In this document: piece after piece, positions 15,020-22,733 of the stretch | Layout of the letters: each line of letters starts with the position of its first letter | How positions within the stretch are numbered: position 1 is the first letter of the stretch | IMG/VR virus record: IMGVR_UViG_3300043444_000323 | Span: 1-27,880 of that record | Source: a virus | Length of the DNA: 27,880 nt | Reading direction: 5' to 3' (one strand) | Notes under the pieces: generated by a model | Told to the model about the DNA's origin: nothing | The model's input: the letters and a program-made list of their open reading frames with translations, nothing else | Databases searched by the model: none | Position numbers and translations under genes: made by a program

Positions 15020-15651
15020 TACGCTTCACTCCTGTTTGCGGTACGATCCATGATACGCTTCAGGTCTTCCCCGTTGAGCGCCTGAGCAGCGCGGTCGTAC
15101 ATCATTTGCCACGTCTGAATACGCTCATCACTCTTGAGGAACGGGGTGGCTTCGAGCAGCGTTGCGTAAAGCAGCACATCCGGTGCGTATTCAGTGAGCC
15201 AGTTGGTTTGAAAGTCTTCACCCAGAAAGCGCGGCTGCTCGTAGTAAAGTACTTCAAGCGTCTGTGCGGTGGCTGGGGTCGGGGTGATAATCCAGTGCTG
15301 ATAGTCGTAGTCAGCATAGTAAGCAGGGCTGCCGGTTTCAGCTTCGTCTGGCCAGTAGTTGCGAATATACTCATAAGAACGGGCAAAGATCGGCGTCCCG
15401 TTGACGGTCATACTGACGGTATCGCGCCAGCGGTCAGGCTTCAGGTAGACGGCAACTCCCACCGAGAGCGGCGTGGTGACGGCACGAATAAAGCCCTCAA
15501 CCTTGAGTTCACGGGCGATACGGCGCTCACCTAATGTGATTAGGCGAGGTAGCTGGTCGTAAACGATCTGGTCGCTCTCTTGCGTGAAACCACGTTCAAG
15601 GTAGCGACGCACGTCCACCAGCAAACTGTCGTACGTCATGCTATAGCTCAT
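15019..15651 (-). CDS. Phage adaptor / head-tail connector (SU10-adaptor / T7 gp11-like)
   Basis: This 210-residue protein reads TYDSLLVDVRRYLERGF at the start, then LPRLITLGERRIARELKVEG (35-54), strands around WRDTVSMTVNGTPIFARSYE and the late core YQHWIITPTPATAQTLEVLY (118-137). It finishes with a helix (TEYAPDVLLYATLLEATPFL). This is the pattern of adaptor proteins that dock under the portal and join it to the nozzle. Ribosome site GGAG lies 5 bases before ATG. It is the first gene after the intergenic promoter region at 15702-15739 and is followed by a fibre-like and a nozzle gene, which fits a connector-first order. Confidence 0.8.
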   Translation of the reverse strand: MSYSMTYDSLLVDVRRYLERGFTQESDQIVYDQLPRLITLGERRIARELKVEGFIRAVTTPLSVGVAVYLKPDRWRDTVSMTVNGTPIFARSYEYIRNYWPDEAETGSPAYYADYDYQHWIITPTPATAQTLEVLYYEQPRFLGEDFQTNWLTEYAPDVLLYATLLEATPFLKSDERIQTWQMMYDRAAQALNGEDLKRIMDRTANRSEA

Positions 15652-15701
15652 AAATACTCCATGGGTATTAGCAGCTGATTCAGCATGCGCCGTTTTGATG
15701 A

Positions 15702-15731
15702 ATTATAGCCTTGAAACAGAGTTCAAGGCAA
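15702..15731 (-). promoter_or_regulatory. Leftward sigma70-type promoter before the adaptor gene
   Basis: On the minus strand, TTGCCT (plus 15726-15731) is followed after 18 bases by a perfect TATAAT (plus 15702-15707). It sits in an 81-bp gap, one of only two sizeable gaps in the late block, and points at the adaptor, fibre, nozzle and internal protein genes. The -35 matches consensus at 4 of 6 positions. The start would be near 15695, giving a leader of about 45 bases. Confidence 0.5.
15708..15729. repeat. Perfect 8-bp inverted repeat between divergent promoter elements
   Basis: GCCTTGAA, 6-base loop ACAGAG, TTCAAGGC: both arms match perfectly. It lies exactly between the two opposing TATAAT boxes (15702-15707 and 15734-15739), and each arm overlaps or contains part of a -35 element. 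It could be an operator for a repressor dimer. It could alternatively be an RNA hairpin at the 3' end of lysozyme mRNA. Neither side carries a T tract, so a terminator is unlikely. Confidence 0.65.
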
Positions 15732-15739
15732 CTTATAAT
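15711..15739 (+). promoter_or_regulatory. Rightward sigma70-type promoter, antisense to lysis genes
   Basis: TTGAAA (15711-15716), a 17-base spacer, then perfect TATAAT (15734-15739). This is 11 of 12 consensus positions with ideal spacing. Transcription would start near 15746 and run antisense through the lysozyme and perhaps holin genes. The -10 overlaps the last codons of lysozyme. No sense gene lies downstream on this strand for many kilobases, so the product would be an antisense RNA. A chance match in AT-richer sequence cannot be excluded. Confidence 0.42.
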
Positions 15740-16191
15740 AGGGTGCACTCGGCTTGCCGGCGCTTAAGGAGTCCTGGCAGGACGCGCCCACCACCCCGCG
15801 TCCACAGCATGAGTTGCTCTTTTGCCCCCGCCCAATCCTGTTCATTGATCTTTCGACGCAGCGTGCTGGTCTGCAAACGCCCCACCCCGAGGTTATACGC
15901 AAAGTCAACAATCGCATTCAGTTTCCGCCAGTCGTTTTCTTTCATGGCTAGAGTCAACAGAATTGGGCACTGGCGAATTGTTCCTGGTGCGTATTTGTGC
16001 AACAGTTCGGTCATCAAAAGCGCCCTTGCCGCCGGTTCGTCCATCGGCGCGTCTTGCAGGGTGACCTTAGTGCCGTCTGAATAGAAAGTGCTACCGTAAC
16101 CGATTGTCGGAACACCGGCGGGACACAGGTAAGGCTTTGACTTGAAGCCCTCAAACCTGCGGCACAGCTCGGCAGCAATTTCTAAATTCAT
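15733..16191 (-). CDS. GH24 (T4-type) lysozyme, endolysin
   Basis: The 152-residue enzyme cleaves the peptidoglycan glycan chain at lysis. The catalytic region is RRFEGFKSKPYLCPAGVPTI then GYGS: Glu14, Cys23 and Thr29 are in the E-x8-(D/C)-x5-T register of phage GH24 endolysins, with Cys in place of the Asp20 of T4 lysozyme. DFAYNLGVGRLQTSTLRRKI and the late GGGRVLPGLLKRRQAE are also standard GH24 features. There is no N-terminal signal or anchor segment, so release should depend on the holin encoded just upstream, with which it shares an ATGA-type overlap. It is terminal in the lysis cassette. Confidence 0.92.
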   Translation of the reverse strand: MNLEIAAELCRRFEGFKSKPYLCPAGVPTIGYGSTFYSDGTKVTLQDAPMDEPAARALLMTELLHKYAPGTIRQCPILLTLAMKENDWRKLNAIVDFAYNLGVGRLQTSTLRRKINEQDWAGAKEQLMLWTRGGGRVLPGLLKRRQAECTLL

Positions 16192-16682
16192 AGTCCGCGT
16201 TGTTTGAGGGTACGGTCAAGGAACCAGTAGTTGATAGTCCCGCCCAGCAAAGCTGAGAAATCCGGAGACATAAAAAGTTTAAATACTTCAGTTGGGTCAA
16301 GACCACTGTTAAGGCTACACCAAGCATACCAAGCGTGGATGAATGACCAAATAAAGAGAATCCAATATGTGACCACTGGACGCACAGAAGCAGACAGACT
16401 AGCCGCCCAACCACCTGCCGCCTTGACCATCTCAGCTTGTTGGTTGATAGCGGCATTGAAGGCATCCATGACCCCCACATCAATAGCCGCATCGCGCTGT
16501 GCACCAATCTCCGCCAACTTTTGCTGACCACGAATTTGTTCCAACTCACACTGACGGCTAAACATAGCCATCTCATGCTCACGCTCGTTCTTCTTGTCAA
16601 AAAACTTCAAGACTTCGGGTGCAAGACGGAATAAGCCACCAAAGATGGAGCCAAGTAGACCACCAGATAGGATTTCAAACAT
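16188..16682 (-). CDS. Three-TM holin (GTA_holin_3TM-like)
   Basis: The 164-residue protein has a hydrophobic N-terminal Gly-rich helix (LSGGLLGSIFGGLFRLAP), a long charged coiled coil (about 30-80), and a strongly hydrophobic stretch VRPVVTYWILFIWSFIHAWY (about 99-118). A C-terminal segment follows (FSALLGGTINYWFLDRTL). The 'RP.vtY..' element and the final W(F/Y).DR are typical of the three-TM holin family first noted in gene transfer agents. It would permeabilise the inner membrane to release the lysozyme. It overlaps the 158-aa gene upstream and the lysozyme downstream. Confidence 0.83.
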   Translation of the reverse strand: MFEILSGGLLGSIFGGLFRLAPEVLKFFDKKNEREHEMAMFSRQCELEQIRGQQKLAEIGAQRDAAIDVGVMDAFNAAINQQAEMVKAAGGWAASLSASVRPVVTYWILFIWSFIHAWYAWCSLNSGLDPTEVFKLFMSPDFSALLGGTINYWFLDRTLKQRGL

Positions 16683-17151
16683 TTGATTCCTTAATCATAA
16701 ACATCAAATTTTTGTGCGCCGGATAGTTGACCACCACTTCACCCTCTGGGCACTTGTACTTAATATGCGCCATTAAAGTCGCTATACCGGCGGAAACCGG
16801 TTGAGTTGTGTCTAGTTTGAATTTATAACCGAATTTGTCTACCGTATCGCTTGCTGGACCTGAAAACGTGGCGATGCTAGGTTTTGCAGGATGCACAACT
16901 AGCTCCGAGTCCCGCACCTCTAACTTAAACGACGTGACCTCGCAGTCATCCCTGATCTTCTGACGAGCCACCACAGCTTTAAATTCACCGTTTGCAGGCG
17001 CATCGGATATTTGGAAGTGCTCAGGCGACCATACGAGTATGTCTTTGTGAAATACACCGAACTTGTCAGCAAGCGTATACCCACCACCGATCATGGCAGT
17101 TGAAGCAGTCACTGCGCCGATAATTTTGGTGTAATTCTCAAGCTCTATCAT
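16675..17151 (-). CDS. Membrane-anchored protein of the lysis cassette, 158 aa
   Basis: Residues 7-28 form one N-terminal hydrophobic segment (YTKIIGAVTASTAMIGGGYT), followed by an exported-looking beta-rich domain. Motifs include FHKDILVWSPEHFQISDAPA, FKAVVARQKIRDDC and FKLEVRDSELVVHPAKPSIA. Two cysteines, C70 and C134, could form a disulphide if the domain is outside the cytoplasm. No enzyme motif is visible. It lies between a coiled-coil/TM protein and the holin, so a spanin-like or antiholin-like function is possible. There is no lipobox, and it does not resemble Rz/Rz1. Function is unknown. Confidence 0.65.
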   Translation of the reverse strand: MIELENYTKIIGAVTASTAMIGGGYTLADKFGVFHKDILVWSPEHFQISDAPANGEFKAVVARQKIRDDCEVTSFKLEVRDSELVVHPAKPSIATFSGPASDTVDKFGYKFKLDTTQPVSAGIATLMAHIKYKCPEGEVVVNYPAHKNLMFMIKESNV

Positions 17152-17381
17152 TTCGACCCGTGGAAGAAGTTAAGGAAGTACCCGACGACAGAGGAAATAG
17201 CAGACACGAGCACCATCCCTGCCCAGAAACCGCCGCGCCCCTGATTGGCGAGCGCGACGAGCTTCTCAAGCTGGAGTTCCATCTTGTCTATCTTCTTCTC
17301 CATGTCGTCAAACCGGCGCTCGTAGTCCTGAACTTTCTGCCACAATACGCCGTACTTTACTGGGTCAATATCTACTGCCAT
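17148..17381 (-). CDS. Small coiled-coil plus C-terminal TM protein (XhlA-like), lysis cassette
   Basis: The 77-residue product has a charged heptad helix (VQDYERRFDDMEKKIDKMEL, about 17-45), then one C-terminal hydrophobic segment (GGFWAGMVLVSAISSVVGYF, about 50-69) and a short basic tail. This matches the general plan of hemolysin XhlA-like and other phage lysis accessory proteins. It starts the lysis cassette and overlaps the next gene (ATGA). It may assist or modulate the holin. The family assignment is tentative. Confidence 0.65.
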   Translation of the reverse strand: MAVDIDPVKYGVLWQKVQDYERRFDDMEKKIDKMELQLEKLVALANQGRGGFWAGMVLVSAISSVVGYFLNFFHGSK

Positions 17382-17384
17382 GAT

Positions 17385-20300
17385 TTATCCGTTCAGGAAT
17401 GCCGCAGTTGGCGGTGTGAAATTTGACGTGTAACGGGCGTAACCTTTGGTGATCCGCAGGTCATCCAAGTAACCATTCATAGCCTGTCCTGAATTACTCT
17501 GCCCAATGTAAACACTACCGGTGTTGGTGAAATTCACCGTGTTAGCAACGCTACCTGTTTGAGTTCCATTTTGGAAAATTCGAAGCGTTCCCGATGCTCT
17601 AGTAACAGCTACATGAATCCATGTGCCGGTCGTCAAAGCCGTACTTGACGTAAGGTAGACCGTGCTTGTCAGATTAGTTACGGTTAAAACATTGGTTGTC
17701 GATTGAGTTTCAATAGTAAAACAGTCACCACTTGTACCCATTTCTACAATTTTGACAAAACTTCCGAGGTTTGCCGCCAAGTTGATCCAAAACTCAACCG
17801 TAAAATCACCAGCGCCGAACGCATTGTCCACCGTACTCCTTGCAAAAAGACCGTCACCTGTACCGTCAAAGTACATTGACGCCGCGCCGTATTTCACGAC
17901 ACTTGTTGAAATTTGGGCGTTTCCTTGCGTCTCCAAGTCGTTCATCATGGCTTGATCAAAGATACCGGCGTTGGTGAAGTTCAGAAGTAACTGTGTGTTT
18001 GCGGTTACTGTTAATGGAGTCGTGTTTGGCGTAAATGCGGCTGTGTAAATAGCTGTATTGGAGACACGCACACCAGCGCAATAGCCGTAAAAATACCCTC
18101 CTGCGCCATCGGATTCGCTACCGATATAAAAGGGGCTTGTTGATTGAGTCGTCAGGTTGGATGAGTTTGACGCAGATGCAACAGATGTGCCGTTTAGATA
18201 AATTGTTACCGTGCTACCTGAACGAACTAAAGCAACATGATTCCATGAGTTCAATCTCATTGCACCAGAAGATTGAGATGCGATAATAGAATCATTAATC
18301 CTGAAAATTAAATTGCCGCTATTATCAACATTCAATGTTACGTCATTAGCCAACCCCGTCCCAAAACTCCACAGCCTTTGAAAGTATGTTGTTCTGGTGG
18401 TAAAATCACCAAAATTCCACCATCCTTCAATAGTAAAGCTGCCCGTTCCAATACTTGGCAGATAACCAGTAGGTGCGCGCAAATAATCCCCGCTACCGTC
18501 AAAATACGCAGACCCACCCAACGTGGCTGGGTTGTACGCTATCGCGTTCGCGAACGGGCTAAAGCGTTGAATACTTGGTGCACCGCTTAGTGTAATAGCT
18601 AACGCATTTGTGCTATTGTCAATAAAACGATTGCTCTGGCAAGTTAAAAGGGAAGTGCCAGAAATAGCCGTGAGTGGTGAAATAGGTACAGTGTATGTTG
18701 AACCTGTGTAAACAGCAGAACCTATGACGTATCGCAAATTTGAAATGTACCCGTTTACGTACAATCCGTTATATGCGCCAAGCCTCGCAATTGTTGGGTA
18801 AATTGTCGCAGGAGACTGCATCGTTGACGGAATACTTGTGAATGTTTCAAGCGTCCCGTTATAACCGATGTACATTGTTGTGCCGGTTTTACTGACACAA
18901 ATATGATTCCAAACATTTGCCTGAATAGAACCGGTAGTGGTTTTTGTAACTACAGCGGTGCTACTTGTAAAATAATCAACCTGGACTCTCAATGTTGATG
19001 AAACAGCGAGCAAGCAAATTCCGTTGTTTGTTCCTGAATCACAGTCGCCATACACTTGCTGTTGGACGCCGGTGTTTGCAACAAAAACCCACGCTTCAAT
19101 AGTAAAATCAGAACTTGCTGGCTTAAACAAAGAAGAACTTGGAACAGTCAAATAGCTAGTACTACCGTTAAAGTAATTACTCCAATTCTGACCGTAAGGC
19201 GTGAGTGTACCTTGCGTAGTATTGCCGTTACGGGTGATTGGGAAGTTATTCAGGCTGCTGTCTTTGAAGCCGCTATTATTGCCACCGCCGTTGTATTGCG
19301 TGGTGAGCAGGGATGTATTCGTAACCGCAGTTAAAGGCGCGGTCGGCGGGGTAAAGATCTGCGTCCCTGTGGTCGTGCTTGATGTAACATACTCTGAAGG
19401 TACGGAACCATTAACCACCCTTAAATCGGCAATATACCCCGACGCAGTCGTTGAACCATTAAGGCTGTTGATTAACTGGGCGGCACCAGTCTGCAAAAGG
19501 TTTTGAGAGCCGGTTGCGTTGTACGCTTGCAAAACGCCATTTAAAAATATACGCCAAGCACCAGATGAAGACGCCCGTGTAAACACAACATGATTCCACG
19601 CATTTTGCGGGACAGTCACATTGGCTTGAATAATCACATTGCCAAAATAGTCAAGTTGAAGTTGGTCGTATCTAGCGTAAAAATTTGGTCGCGTTTGACC
19701 ATTTACGTTGCTAGACGTCGCAAACATATAAATTGCGCTAGTGCTTGTCAAATAAACCCAAGACTCAATGCAACATGCGTTTGTACCCAAATCAAAAGCA
19801 GAATTGACAGGTAGTGTCAAATAATCACCAGTACCATCAAAATACCCAGAGCCGTATGTCGCCACACTGCTTGGCAGGGTGAATGGTTGGGTGGCAGACA
19901 CTTGCGGTGAGCTTGTCAATGTGATTGTAAAAGCGTTAGCGCTATTGTCAACAAAACGATTTGATTGGCAAGTCAGCAACGATGTGTTCGTGATTGAGGT
20001 CAACGGCGCGGTGCTAGGGGTAAACGCTGCCGTGTAAAGAGCAGTACCTTTCAATACGCGCAGGTTTGAAATGAACCCGCTCATAATGTTTGCGCTCGCG
20101 GTGGGGATAGCTGCGATAGCAGGAGAACCCGTTGCGTAGTTGGTCGAGTTGCCGCCCGAGTAAACCAAGCTACCGTCAATGAAAGCGTAAATCGTTGTAC
20201 CTGAACGAGACACGGCTAAGTGATGCCATGTGTTCTGCGTCGGGGGTGTTCCGAAATTATTATTGACCGTCACCGCACGACCGCCGATGCCCCAGTTGCT

Positions 20301-20804
20301 TGATGAATTTAGGAAAATGTTCGCCCCGCCGGTTGCGTCAACGCAAAACAGCGTATTTTCACCACCACCGCCGGTCCAATACGCCCAGCATTCAACTGTG
20401 AAGTCACCGGTTCCGAAGCCAAACACAGCGTTGCTCGGCGCGGTCAAATAACTACTGCCATCAAAATAGTTGCTGTAGTAGCCGTTACCCTGATAAGGCG
20501 TGAAGTTGTTTGAACGCGCATCTCCGTTAATCGTGACGTTGAAGTTATTTGTTGATGCGTCAGCGTTGAAGTTAGTGACCGTAGGCGTAGCACCAGCACC
20601 TGCGCCGTTATTTGCACCAGCAGAACCGTCTGCGTGCAGGAGCATGGTGACGTAGTTGAATTGGGGGTCACGGATAAATGGCCAAGAGCTAGCCGCCTGT
20701 GCCGCCAGCTGTTGATCCAACGTCCAAATACCAGACGCGCTCAGGCTCGTCGGGACTGCCGCCGTTTTTGAGACAACTCCACCAGGATACTGTTTAGACA
20801 TCAA
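17385..20804 (-). CDS. Giant adhesin-like tail protein with five LamG (concanavalin-like) modules
   Basis: The 1139-residue protein opens with a 37-residue anchor (YPGGVVSK..., GIWTLDQQLAAQAASSWP) shared with the 324-aa glycine-rich protein. Five tandem modules of about 215 residues follow. Each has F(D/N)G(S/T).dYL..P near residues 116, 324, 547, 768 and 979, then DFT(V/I)E.W or a variant, then W.H(V/I/L).(V/F).(R/K), and a closing 'G.I..LR(V/Y)..G.A.YT..(F/Y)TP.t.PLT'. This is the LamG/laminin-G-3 fold, a calcium-dependent sugar-binding jelly roll. No hydrolase residues are seen, so it probably binds host surface glycan. It ends by the lysis genes and overlaps the 176-aa gene. It is large for a phage fibre. 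Confidence 0.82.
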   Translation of the reverse strand: MMSKQYPGGVVSKTAAVPTSLSASGIWTLDQQLAAQAASSWPFIRDPQFNYVTMLLHADGSAGANNGAGAGATPTVTNFNADASTNNFNVTINGDARSNNFTPYQGNGYYSNYFDGSSYLTAPSNAVFGFGTGDFTVECWAYWTGGGGENTLFCVDATGGANIFLNSSSNWGIGGRAVTVNNNFGTPPTQNTWHHLAVSRSGTTIYAFIDGSLVYSGGNSTNYATGSPAIAAIPTASANIMSGFISNLRVLKGTALYTAAFTPSTAPLTSITNTSLLTCQSNRFVDNSANAFTITLTSSPQVSATQPFTLPSSVATYGSGYFDGTGDYLTLPVNSAFDLGTNACCIESWVYLTSTSAIYMFATSSNVNGQTRPNFYARYDQLQLDYFGNVIIQANVTVPQNAWNHVVFTRASSSGAWRIFLNGVLQAYNATGSQNLLQTGAAQLINSLNGSTTASGYIADLRVVNGSVPSEYVTSSTTTGTQIFTPPTAPLTAVTNTSLLTTQYNGGGNNSGFKDSSLNNFPITRNGNTTQGTLTPYGQNWSNYFNGSTSYLTVPSSSLFKPASSDFTIEAWVFVANTGVQQQVYGDCDSGTNNGICLLAVSSTLRVQVDYFTSSTAVVTKTTTGSIQANVWNHICVSKTGTTMYIGYNGTLETFTSIPSTMQSPATIYPTIARLGAYNGLYVNGYISNLRYVIGSAVYTGSTYTVPISPLTAISGTSLLTCQSNRFIDNSTNALAITLSGAPSIQRFSPFANAIAYNPATLGGSAYFDGSGDYLRAPTGYLPSIGTGSFTIEGWWNFGDFTTRTTYFQRLWSFGTGLANDVTLNVDNSGNLIFRINDSIIASQSSGAMRLNSWNHVALVRSGSTVTIYLNGTSVASASNSSNLTTQSTSPFYIGSESDGAGGYFYGYCAGVRVSNTAIYTAAFTPNTTPLTVTANTQLLLNFTNAGIFDQAMMNDLETQGNAQISTSVVKYGAASMYFDGTGDGLFARSTVDNAFGAGDFTVEFWINLAANLGSFVKIVEMGTSGDCFTIETQSTTNVLTVTNLTSTVYLTSSTALTTGTWIHVAVTRASGTLRIFQNGTQTGSVANTVNFTNTGSVYIGQSNSGQAMNGYLDDLRITKGYARYTSNFTPPTAAFLNG

Positions 20805-21331
20805 ATTCCTCCGATCAAAGAGTCCGCGCCGTTAGAACTCAGATCAATAATTACATCACTAGCGGTTGCTGAAACGCTGTCCGCGTAATTCATAACGCTA
20901 TCCGCGCTATTTGAACCTAAATCAATGACGACATCGGTTATAACAGTTTGCTCTTGAGCGGTTTGAAAAACTTGCGCAGTCACGGGTGTTAAATTTTCAG
21001 GTAACACCCAATTCAAAACAGCTTCATCCCAAACATAAAGCTCTCCGTCAGTCGGGTAAGGCTGAGGGCTGTTCCAGAGACACGTATCTTCATCCAACAC
21101 CCAAGAAGCGTAAGGTTTCGGAGGAATAAACGCGTCGCGTTCTGAGTCGTATGAAAAACCCACACTTGCGTAGTTTTTACGTAGAGGGAAGCCCTCGGGG
21201 TGTCGTCCACCATGAGTGTTGTAAGACGTCTGAATCCATCCGCCGCCAAAAATACCGGAATCAATTACGTCTTGTTCGGCAACGATGACCCTGACAACGA
21301 TCCCTTCTTGTACTTTTGCAAAATGCGCCAT
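20801..21331 (-). CDS. Conserved aquatic-phage virion protein, 176 aa, with C-terminal duplicated motif
   Basis: The first 110 residues match a small conserved family common in cyanophages and other aquatic phages: MAHFAKVQEGIVVRVIVAEQ at the start, GGGWIQTSYNTHGG, FSYDSERDAFIPPKPYASWV, LDEDTCLWNSPQPYP and LYVWDEAVLNW. Function in that family is unknown; it usually lies in tail or fibre regions. Residues about 130-176 carry a duplicated DV(V/I)IDLxSN(S/G)ADS(V/L) motif, at 133-146 and 159-172. It overlaps the LamG gene by four bases. The gene lies between two fibres with a common anchor, which suggests an accessory or chaperone role; this is inference. Confidence 0.72.
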   Translation of the reverse strand: MAHFAKVQEGIVVRVIVAEQDVIDSGIFGGGWIQTSYNTHGGRHPEGFPLRKNYASVGFSYDSERDAFIPPKPYASWVLDEDTCLWNSPQPYPTDGELYVWDEAVLNWVLPENLTPVTAQVFQTAQEQTVITDVVIDLGSNSADSVMNYADSVSATASDVIIDLSSNGADSLIGGI

Positions 21332-21338
21332 GTTATCC

Positions 21339-22313
21339 TCAGAATGTGATAGAGCCGGAGGAAGTGAAAGAATAAATCGTTCTACCGCCGCTGCTTGTAA
21401 CTGTAGGTGACCCTGTCGTAGATGAAGCGGCGTACGGAGCGCTGATGATTACAACACCAGAACCGCCGGAACCAGCGACTTTTGCGGTCCAAGCGCCACC
21501 GCCGCCACCGCCAGTATTTGCAGTCCCGTTAATACCGTCGGTTGAAGTTCCAGAACCATTACCGCCGCCACCTAATCCTCCAGTACCGCCGAGACTTCCG
21601 CCGTTGTAGGCTCTAGCGCCGCCACCACCGCCAGCGTAGTATGTGGCTGTGCCGGTAATTGAATTAGAAACACCGATACCGCCGTTTGCGCCGTTCGCGC
21701 TAGATGGCGCGCTACCAGTAGCACCAGCACCACCACCGCCACCTGATCCAGAACCTAAAGCACTAGACCCGTCGCCACCAGCAAAACCATAATTTGTACC
21801 GCCAGCAGAAACACCTTGTGAGGCTTGTGTTGTTGCGCCGCCGACCCAAGGGCTTCCGTAAACACCACCACCGCCGCCACTACCGCCTGCGCCGCCGTCT
21901 GTGTAAGATCCACCGCCACCGCCGCCTTTAGCGACGATGATATTTGATCCGAACACGCTGTCGTTGCCCGAATTACCAGTTAAAGGTTGATTACCCGCGC
22001 TATTTGCAATTTTCGTACCGCCCGCACCTACGGTAACAGTGTACGCGGTCCCAGTCGACGCTACGTAAGATGTTTTATAAACAACACCTCCGCCTCCGCC
22101 ACCACCAGCAGGCGTCCAGTTTCCTGGGTTTTCACCGATTGAACCGCCGCCACCCGCAACAACCAACAAGTCGAGTGTGATGTTAGGGGAAGGCCAATTT
22201 GAAGCCGACTGCGCTTGCATCTGCTGTTCAAGAGTCCATATCCCCCGAGCAGAAGTGGCGCTTGCGGTAGGAGCTGTAGCGGAAATTACCCCGCCTTTGT
22301 AACGCATTGACAT
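21339..22313 (-). CDS. Glycine-rich fibre/adhesin, 324 aa
   Basis: The first ~41 residues match the anchor of the LamG protein (YKGGVISATA, GIWTLEQQMQAQSASNWP). Then LDLLVVAGGGGSIG starts a glycine-rich body with many GGGGGG runs separated by strands such as GTAYTVTVGAGGT, SVFGSNIIVAKGGG and GSGVVIISAPY. The C terminus is TSSGGRTIYSFTSSGSITF. This is the Gly-rich phage adhesin type, in which polyglycine-II sheets form the receptor-binding tip, as known for T4-like gp38 adhesins. It probably contacts the host surface. It has no enzyme motif. The spacing to neighbours is 7-11 bases, each with its own ribosome site. Confidence 0.78.
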   Translation of the reverse strand: MSMRYKGGVISATAPTASATSARGIWTLEQQMQAQSASNWPSPNITLDLLVVAGGGGSIGENPGNWTPAGGGGGGGVVYKTSYVASTGTAYTVTVGAGGTKIANSAGNQPLTGNSGNDSVFGSNIIVAKGGGGGGSYTDGGAGGSGGGGGVYGSPWVGGATTQASQGVSAGGTNYGFAGGDGSSALGSGSGGGGGAGATGSAPSSANGANGGIGVSNSITGTATYYAGGGGGARAYNGGSLGGTGGLGGGGNGSGTSTDGINGTANTGGGGGGAWTAKVAGSGGSGVVIISAPYAASSTTGSPTVTSSGGRTIYSFTSSGSITF

Positions 22314-22324
22314 AGCGTTACTCC

Positions 22325-22723
22325 TCAGCTGCTAATGTCTTCGTAGCTGATGCTGTAAGTGATACCGCTAGCTGTACCTGAAGTCACACTAATCGATGTA
22401 CCTTCTTGCAGGTAGATGGCGGTCGTTTTATCGACAGCGATCAATGATGCGTTAGCGGGTACAGAAACAGCGGAAATGATCGGATAAGCTGTGCCGCCCG
22501 AGGGAGCCGAGCCTTGAGCCACTGCGCCGTTAGTGTAAATAGAAACAGTAGCGTTCACCGCAGCAGAGCCGTTAACATTCGCGCAAACGATCTGGTTGAT
22601 CTTGTAAACTTTACCAGAAGACGCCGCGTTAGGCAGCAAGACAACCGCTGTTGTGCCGGAGGGTGTTAAATACGTCGTCGTGCCATAAATGGTCGTTACG
22701 TTGACGATATTTGGATTTGCCAT
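22325..22723 (-). CDS. Small beta-rich structural/decoration protein, 132 aa
   Basis: Almost wholly predicted beta strands: NPNIVNVTTIYGTTTYLTP, YKINQIVCANVNGSAAVNAT, SLIAVDKTTAIYLQEGTSIS, ending in GITYSISYEDISS. The pattern matches a small family seen in fibre clusters of aquatic phages, with a jelly-roll-like domain. The ribosome site AAGGAG precedes the neighbouring gene's start region at 22734. It is probably a minor tail or decoration protein. No enzymatic or metal site is visible. Confidence 0.65.
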   Translation of the reverse strand: MANPNIVNVTTIYGTTTYLTPSGTTAVVLLPNAASSGKVYKINQIVCANVNGSAAVNATVSIYTNGAVAQGSAPSGGTAYPIISAVSVPANASLIAVDKTTAIYLQEGTSISVTSGTASGITYSISYEDISS

Positions 22724-22733
22724 TTATAGCTCC

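Noticed and set aside
15695-16084. 129-aa plus-strand open frame downstream of the rightward promoter
   Set aside because: Its start lies upstream of the promoter's -10, it is antisense to lysozyme, and its Arg/Ser/Pro-rich content looks like a shadow. If anything is made, it is more likely an antisense RNA.
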